NCBI GenBank assembly: GCA_030429925.1
Contig: JAUIGQ010000006.1
Coordinates: forward strand, 1-45,474
Source of the DNA: Bacteroidia bacterium
Lineage (GTDB): Bacteria; Bacteroidota; Bacteroidia; Flavobacteriales_E; Vicingaceae
Direction of reading: 5' to 3'
Length of the DNA stretch: 45,474 nucleotides
The position numbers and the translations under genes were made by a program. This document shows positions 1 to 8,100 of the stretch, piece after piece. Every line of letters starts with the position of its first letter. The first letter of the stretch is position 1. A model generated the notes under the pieces. It was not told the DNA's origin, made no database searches, and worked only from the letters and a program-made list of their open reading frames with translations.

Positions 1-2130
1 GTTGATGAATTACTCCATAAATAGGTGTAAGGCAAGGTTCCACCACTACCAATAGTGCTAACCCAACCATCAGAACCTCCATTACAACTAACATTGGCGC
101 CTGTACTTGCTGTAGCAGTTAATGCAGCTGGTTCTATAACAGTGCCACTATTGGTAATGTTACATCCATTGTTATCGGTTACAGTTACTGTAAAAGTTCC
201 TGCACCAACCCCTGTAATATTTTGCGTAGTTGCGGCATTACTCCATAAATAGGTGTAAGGAGGAGTTCCTCCTGAAGGAGTACTGCTTAAACCTCCATCT
301 GTTGATCCGTTGCAAGTTGCATTACTATCAACTGTTACACCAACAGCCATTGAAGTAGGTTCTGTAATGGTCAATTGGTCAGTATCAGTACAGCCATTAT
401 TATCTGTAATGGTAACTGTATAGGTTCCTGCAGCTAAACCACTTGTAGTAGCTGTGATATCTGAATTACTCCAAGCATAGGTATAAGGAGAAGTGCCGCC
501 TGTAGCAGAGGCCGTTGCGCCTCCATCAGAGAATCCATTGCAGCTTGCATTGCTGTCTAAGGCAATACTTGCCGCTAGAACTGAAGGCTCTAAAATGGTT
601 ACACTAGCTGAATCTGTACAGCCATTGGCATCTGTTAAGGTTACATAATAGGTCCCAGCTCCATAGCCAGTTATAAAGTCGGTTGTCTCTCCAGTGCTCC
701 AACTAGAGGCATAAGGAGGTGTTCCACCTATAGCAGAACTTGAAGCCCCCCCATCGGTAAATCCATTACATGATGCGCTGCTATCTTGACTTGCTGCTGC
801 AAAAAGTGAGCTTGGCTCTGTGATGACAGATGAGCTTACATCAGTACAACCGTTTGCATCGGTTATTGTAACTGTATAAGTTCCGGCAGCAACAGAAGAG
901 ATAGAAGCTGTTGTTGCTGAATTACTCCAAACATAAGTGTATGCTCCGGTTCCTCCACTTGCAGAAGCTGTGGCACCTCCATCAGAAAGTCCATTACAAC
1001 TAACATTGCTATTTACAACAGTAGATGCGACAACCGCTGTTGGTTGAGTAATGGTTGCAGAATTGGTATTTGTACATCCATTCACATCAGTTACCGTTAG
1101 GGTGTATGTTCCCGCCGCTAATCCGGCAACCGTTGCAGTAGTTGGACCATGACTCCATGCATAGGTATAAGCTCCTGTTCCACCACTAGGAGTGGCAGAA
1201 ATTCCTCCATCGTTAGATCCATTACAAGTGACATTAGAATCTACCACCAAAGCTATGGCAATTGCAGTTGGTTGGGTTATGGTTCTACTTGCTGTTCCTG
1301 TACAGCCGTTTGCATCACTAACTGTAACTGTATAGGTTCCGGCCGTTAAGGTGGTTATTGTATTGGCCGTTCCTGAATTACTCCAGTTATAGGTGTGTCC
1401 TCCTGTTCCTCCACTAGGCACTGCAATGATGCTTCCATCATTACCACCATTACAAGTTACATTGTTACCAAAGGTTATAACTGTAACTGCAGAAGGTTCA
1501 GTAACTGCCTGACTTGCTGTTTCCGTACAGCCCAGTGCATCAGTAATTGTCACGGTATAGGTTCCTGCAACAAGCCCGGTGATATTGGAATCAGTGTCCG
1601 TTGTGCTCCATAAGTAATTATAAGGAGCCGTTCCCCCTCCGCCAATCGCTGTTAAACCTCCACTAGCTTGTCCTGCACAAAGAGCATTACTATCTACATT
1701 GATCGTAACTGTTAGGGCCGGAGGTTCATTAATTAGAATTGATCCATAAGCCTCACAAGCATTTGCATCAGTTACAGTCACATCATATGAACCTGCTGAT
1801 AATCCTGAACGAGTAACATTTGTTGAAGCATCATCCCACAGATATATATATGGCGGAGTTCCACCGGTTGGTCCCATAGTAACCGAGCCATTGGATCCTC
1901 CATTGCAGCTTACATCTATAATGGTTGAAACGGTTGCCAAGAAATTGGCTGGCTCAGTGATCGTAAAATCAATAGTGTCAGGAGTAGAGCAACCTCCATC
2001 AGTAATAATCACTGAATAACTTCCCGCTGTAAGATCAACTGCTCTTGAAGAATCGCTTCCGTTGGACCAGTTAAATGCGAATGTGCCTGAACCACCACTA
2101 ACACTTACAGTTGCCGAAGTTGTACCACCA
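1..2130 (-). repeat. Tandem ~228-bp (76-residue) SprB-like repeat array, at least 10 copies
   Basis: The conserved YxYxWSN segment recurs on the minus strand near plus positions 13, 241, 472, 701, 925, 1152, 1382, 1605, 1832 and 2066, a spacing of 223-234 bases. Each unit reads roughly as SCNGxSDGxA, then SGGTxPYTYxWSN, then LxAGTYTVTVTDxNGC, then xxxITEP. Most units carry two cysteines, in SCNG and NGC, which may form one disulfide per unit. The units differ in sequence, so this is an old array and not a recent expansion. It continues past base 1. Confidence 0.9.
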
Positions 2131-5100
2131 AAACAAGCTATGCTAGAATCCTCTGCGACGCTAGCAACTATTGGAGTTAAAATAAAGCTTCCACAAGTAT
2201 CTATTACTTCTTCAGGACCTTCTATCAAGTTAGAGGTAAATCCTGTGTATCCAAAATTCAATAGAGTAGCATTCATTCCATTTCCTGAGCGGTCTGGAAT
2301 GCTACCTATCTGTCCGGTATTATTTTGAGCAGCCCCACCTATATTAAAGTCTAGGTAGATTGAGAGTTGATCTGTATTTTGGTTGAAACAGTCCTTATAT
2401 GCATACAGTTCTGACTCACAAAGTGGTCTTCTCCATATCCTGATCTCATCCAATGCTCCATTGAAATTGCTTCCTCCATTTCTATTTCCAATATTTAATG
2501 CATTTCCATTCGTTCCAAGGGTAAATGTTTTCTGTTCATTGACAACCAATGCATTGTCGAGGTATCCTTTTAAGGTATCACCATCATATACATATGCAAT
2601 AAAGTGCCAATCAGTATCAGTGATCGGGATCTGTGAATTTATGTTTGGATCATCACCTGTATAATTATCTCCAAAGAACTCAACTTGATCATTGGTAAAT
2701 TCATAAGCTACATCCCAGCCTCCCGTATTGAACCTGCTCAGAATTGCTTGGTTTCCTCCTGAATTATTTCTGGGTTTCATCCAAAATGATATGGTAAATG
2801 AATTACCTAGATCAAATAATCCGGAACCAGGTGCAAAGGCTCTATCATCAACACCATCAAAATCAAGGGCATTGTTGATCCCTTGTGCGAGAACAAATTC
2901 TGCTCTACCAACAACTGCTGTATCAGCAATTATATTACTTACAGAATTCCATTCTCGTTTACTTAGATTTGCTTGATTCCAAGATAAGTTACCATTGTTT
3001 CGATAGCCTAAAGCAGTTTCATAAGCTATAGCTGCACTCTTTGAATTTGGTTCATAATAGAATTCATACTTCCCTATCTCATCTGTATTAAAAACACCCC
3101 AATAATCGCTATCATACAAAGTATCAAGACCTGCAATGATCACTGTATCCATTGGTCTATCATTTACATAATATAAATGGTGTCCGTTAAATGAATTCAA
3201 TGGGATGGTTCTGGCACCATCTCCATTTGGAACACTCACACTTATTGAGGCAGATGGATATTGATACCATGAAGTATCACCCAAGGCAGCACCAGACTCA
3301 ACCCAATCGGTTGGTTCCATATTGAATAATGGAGCATTATTGCCACCGGCTAGATCATACAAGGTGTCACCTTGACTCTCATCAAATCTATAATATGATA
3401 CAAGCTTGTTGATCGAGTCATGCTGAGACGTAAGCTTCCTACACATCCATGTTCTTAGTTGGGTAGTATCCATAGCTGTTCTCCAAATACGGATCTCATC
3501 CATGAATCCTCTATAGTTACCTACTCCGTTAGAAAGCCTTCCACCAAATAACAATGCATTAATGTTGGGGGTTCTTGAAGATGTTCCGGATGCATCTAGC
3601 TCACCATTGATATAGATCCTTGTAGTACTGCCTTCTCGACTAACAGCAAGGTGGTACCAAATATTTGGCGAAAGGATCGAATTTGAATATAATTGATCTA
3701 TTTGACCACCAACATTAGAGTTACCTATAATGAATTGAACCTGTCCTGTATTTTCCAACCAAAGTCCTGCACCACCGGTTGAGGGATGCAAGCTACTAAC
3801 TATTGCACTAAATATAGATAGGTCAGCGCTGTTCATCCAAGCTTCAATGGTGAAATCGCCGGTGACGAATTGATCTGTTACCGAACTTGCTAAGGCATAC
3901 TCGCTACCTCCATCAAATTCTAAAGCGGTACCTGAACCTGCTAAACTTGGATAAGTGAGATTGGAAAAACCGATAACATACTCGGTACCACTTTGTCCGG
4001 GTATGGTTATTCTATTGTTATTTACATCTACAAATATTCTTGAGGTCACCTGTTGCCATGAACCATCAGATGCATCATCCCTTTTGAGCACTCTAATATT
4101 CTTCTCTTCTGCCGCAGCAGCAAAAGTTGGATTTCCGCTATAATCGATCTCAACATCATAAGTTCCACCATTGATCAGTTTGACTCCAAAGTATGAAGTA
4201 GTAACTGCAGAAGCAATATGAGAAGGAATAGATGAGAACGATGCGGTATCTTCAACTTTGTAAATTACCACAGCATCTGCAGGACCGTCAAAATTGGAAA
4301 CCGTTATTGCCAATCCATTGTCCATAGACATATTAGCGGTTGCTATAGGTGAAGTATAGTTCATGGTATCACCTATATATGCACCGGATGTTTTCCATAG
4401 AGGTGAATTACCCAGTAAGCCATCTGCTCCTCCAGCTGCATCATAGGTATATGAACCACTACCTTCATTGAATTGATAATAGGAAACCAGCTGATTCAAA
4501 TTCGGGTGTGTTTGGTCAACTTCTCTGAAGTTCCATGAATTGATCGTTGAAGAGCTTAAGTTGGTTTTCCAAATTCTGACTTCATCAATTTCACCATGGA
4601 AGGTATTAGTATATTGAGCTTGACGACCAATTAAGATGGAATCAGAATAAAAGCCACTGGTTGCAAACACATTAGCTGTGATTGTGCGAGGTGCTAAAAT
4701 TCCATCAATGTAAATGGCCATGCCACTTATCGTTTCACTACCATCATAAATAAAGGCTAAGTGATGCCATTCTCCATCATTGATGGAGTCTATAGCTTCA
4801 ATGCCCATTGGATTCATATTTTCATCTCTGATCGTGAATCTAGGTCGCCCATCTTGCATTAAGATTCGCAATTTCGCTGTACTGGAAGACTCAGAGTTCA
4901 AGATGTAGCTAAATCCACTAATACTAGTGGCTGGCTTTACCCAGCACTCAACCGTGATTGGATCGGTTGTGCGCGTATTTGCAAGGTCAGAATTAGTAGC
5001 AGTAACCATTTCTCCTGATGCAGCAAAACTTAATGAGTAACCTGCACCGGATAATGAATTATCAAGAGGGTTTGGCGCTCGTGCTAAAAGATATTCACCT

Positions 5101-8100
5101 GCTTTTTGATCAGCTATGGTGATCCAATTAGAGCTTTGATCAATATCGAAGACCCCTGAAACCGGCTTCCATCTGGATGCTTCTCCATTCTCTCTTCTCA
5201 GCACTCTGATCTGATCTTCATTACCGCTATTGAAATTAGCATTAGCCGAATAGTTGATATAGAGGTTGAACAAAGAATCTTGGAATGAGCGAGCACCAAT
5301 ATAATTGGTTGAATCTATGAAGCTTAAGTAATTGGGGTAAGAAGAGCCTGATGCCGTATCATTAACTGCATAGACAGAGAGTCCTCCCATTTGTTGTTGA
5401 ATATTCTGAGTTCTTACTCCATTTCCTCCATAAACCGATTGAGAAATTCCTGTTGGTGGTGCATTGAAGAAAGCCGTATCGCCTAAATTAGCTCCTGAGC
5501 GGACCCAAGGACTTACAGCATCTGGGTCTGTATAAACACCATCTGAAACACCCATTAAGTCATAAACAGTATTTCCACTGTTGATATCATCCATTCGGTA
5601 ATAGGCAACTAGGTTTCCAAAATCTGGATGGTTAGCATTGACTTTTTGGGTCATGTATTGTTGGATCGTAGCAGGACTCAGATCTGTATCCCAGATCCTT
5701 ATTTCATCCAATTTTCCATTCCAATAATTGCAGTTACACCCTGTACCTTGCCTTCCAATAATTAAGCTCTGGTTTAAGCCATTATTGATGGTTGTATGTA
5801 AAGGATTGTTCGAGCTTCCAACAAATTCCCCATTAATATAAAAATCCGTTTGAATACCTTCTTGAACAACAATTGCCAAATGAGACCATTCTCCGATAGG
5901 CACTGTCCCTGCAGATGGACAGTTTAAGGAATTAGCATTACTCCAATATCCCAATTGATTCCCAGAGAAAAGAATCATTCCCCAACCATAATTGCCCTTT
6001 AATATGACATTCTGATTGATGCCCCCAACTTCTGGTTTTACCCATGCTTCTATGGTAATCTTAGAGGTTGGAACTTGAGAAGCATCATGTGGAATAACAA
6101 TATGATCATTTGCTCCATCAAACAGAGCAGCATGCCCTGAACCTGCTTCTTCAGGATAACCTACGGCAGCAAATCCAACGACGTATTCGGTTCCACTTTG
6201 ACCATTTATATATATGATATTATTCGTCTCATCAACATTGAAAAACCCTGTTGCAGCTTGCCAAGTACCATCTCGTCCATTCTCTCTTTTGAATACTCTG
6301 ATCAAGTGCTTGAATAAAGATGAAGCAAAAACCGGATTATTGCTAAAATCAATGGAAACATTATAGGTTCCTCCTCCAAATAATTTTACGCCAAAATAAA
6401 TGGTTGAATCCGGAGAGTTGGAGTTGAATGGGAAGGTAGAATTTTCAGCAGTATCGTTTACCAGATAGTACTGGCAACCAAAGGGTGAACCGGTGAATCC
6501 ATTAACAGTTATCACATTACCGTTGGGCATGGTATCCTTGATCTCTGCCACCGGATATGCATATTTGGAATCATCACCAATTGCAGCTCCTGACAATTGC
6601 CAACTACCCACTGGATCCATATTGTTCATGAATCCCATATTTCCATTACCGGAAATATCTACAACTTGATTGCTGTTAACTTGATCAAAAGAATAATTCA
6701 ATACCAAATTGCCAAAGCTTGGATGGGTATCTCTTATTTTTTTCGACATCCAACCTTGGATCTCACTTTCTGAAAGGTCAGTATCCCAAAGCCTGAACTC
6801 ATCCATATAACCATAATGCTTAGGGCTTCCAACGTAATTTCCCAACCTCCATTGACCGTCAGCCGAAACAGCTGATTGAGTGGCTGTTGCATCCAATTCT
6901 CCATTCACATATAAATTAACGGTAGACCCGTCCCAGGTAAGGGCAATATGATACCAGCTCAGTGAATCCAATTCTGTGGATCCGAAAATATTATTGCCAC
7001 CAATGAAGGTGGTTAATCTCTTATTGGTGTGAATGAACAGAAACCTTCTTCCGGTTCCACTTCCGTTATCTTGTCTTAAGAGAACTCTCTGACTAGAGAA
7101 GTCAAGAGGTCTGATCCACATTTCTGCAGTAAAGCTTTGGGTAGAGGGATCAGCGTAATACGGAAGGAACACATAGTCATCTACTCCATCGAAATAGAGG
7201 CAGTTTGCAGAACCTGATAAATTGGTCAAACCACCCAACATCCCGTTCTCATAATAATATAGGTCAGCATCTGTATAAGCAGCACAACCAGTGGAATCTG
7301 TTACTGTAAGCCAATATTTTCCAGAAGTCAATGCTGTTCTATTTGAATCTGTTGAAGCATCTCCCCAGCTAAAGGTGTAGGGTGGAAAACCTCCGCTGAC
7401 AATTGGACTGATCTCTCCATCAGTGGCTCCTTGGGAAGAAGGATGGGTGAGGTCAAGCGAGATTTCTATTGAATCTGGTTCTTCAACGGTATAGGTCTTA
7501 ACTGCCGTACATCCATCGTCATCTGTAACGGTAACTGTGTAAATACCTGCATTAATTCCTGATAAAGAATAGAAAGAACTACCCGTTGACCAATTGTAGC
7601 TATAAAAAGGTGATTCAGGATGATTTTCCCAACTTGATTCATTATTTATTCGTCTTCCAGCTGTTAAATTACTTCCTTGTTGATCTTGTACTTCATTATT
7701 TAACTGTGATTCTGCTGTCAATCTGGTTCTCGGACTTCCAGACTCGGATTCAGGCTCCTCCTGACCTCCGCCAAAATCAGAACCTCCCATGACAAAAGGG
7801 GATATCGCTCCATCGCCATATCCAAAACAACTTAAGTCTTGTACATCTTCGCGAAATTTAAATTCCAATCTAAAATTTTGTGGAACTCTAGATAGTCCGC
7901 ATGTTGATCCATTTAATCCTCCCCAATTGGAGTTTCCAATTCCTGGACGAAGTATATTTCCATTGGAGCAACCACAACCATTTATAGATGTTGGATTAAC
8001 AGAGAGGGTTACATTTTCATAAGGGTCACTGCATGGACCGGCATTACAAGGTTGAACATTCCAGTAATTTCCATTGCAATAAATAGAGACTGTATCTCTG

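Noticed and set aside
1-2130. Regular ~228-base repeats as a CRISPR array
   Set aside because: The period is far too long, units are diverged and in one coding frame, and they translate to SprB-like domains.
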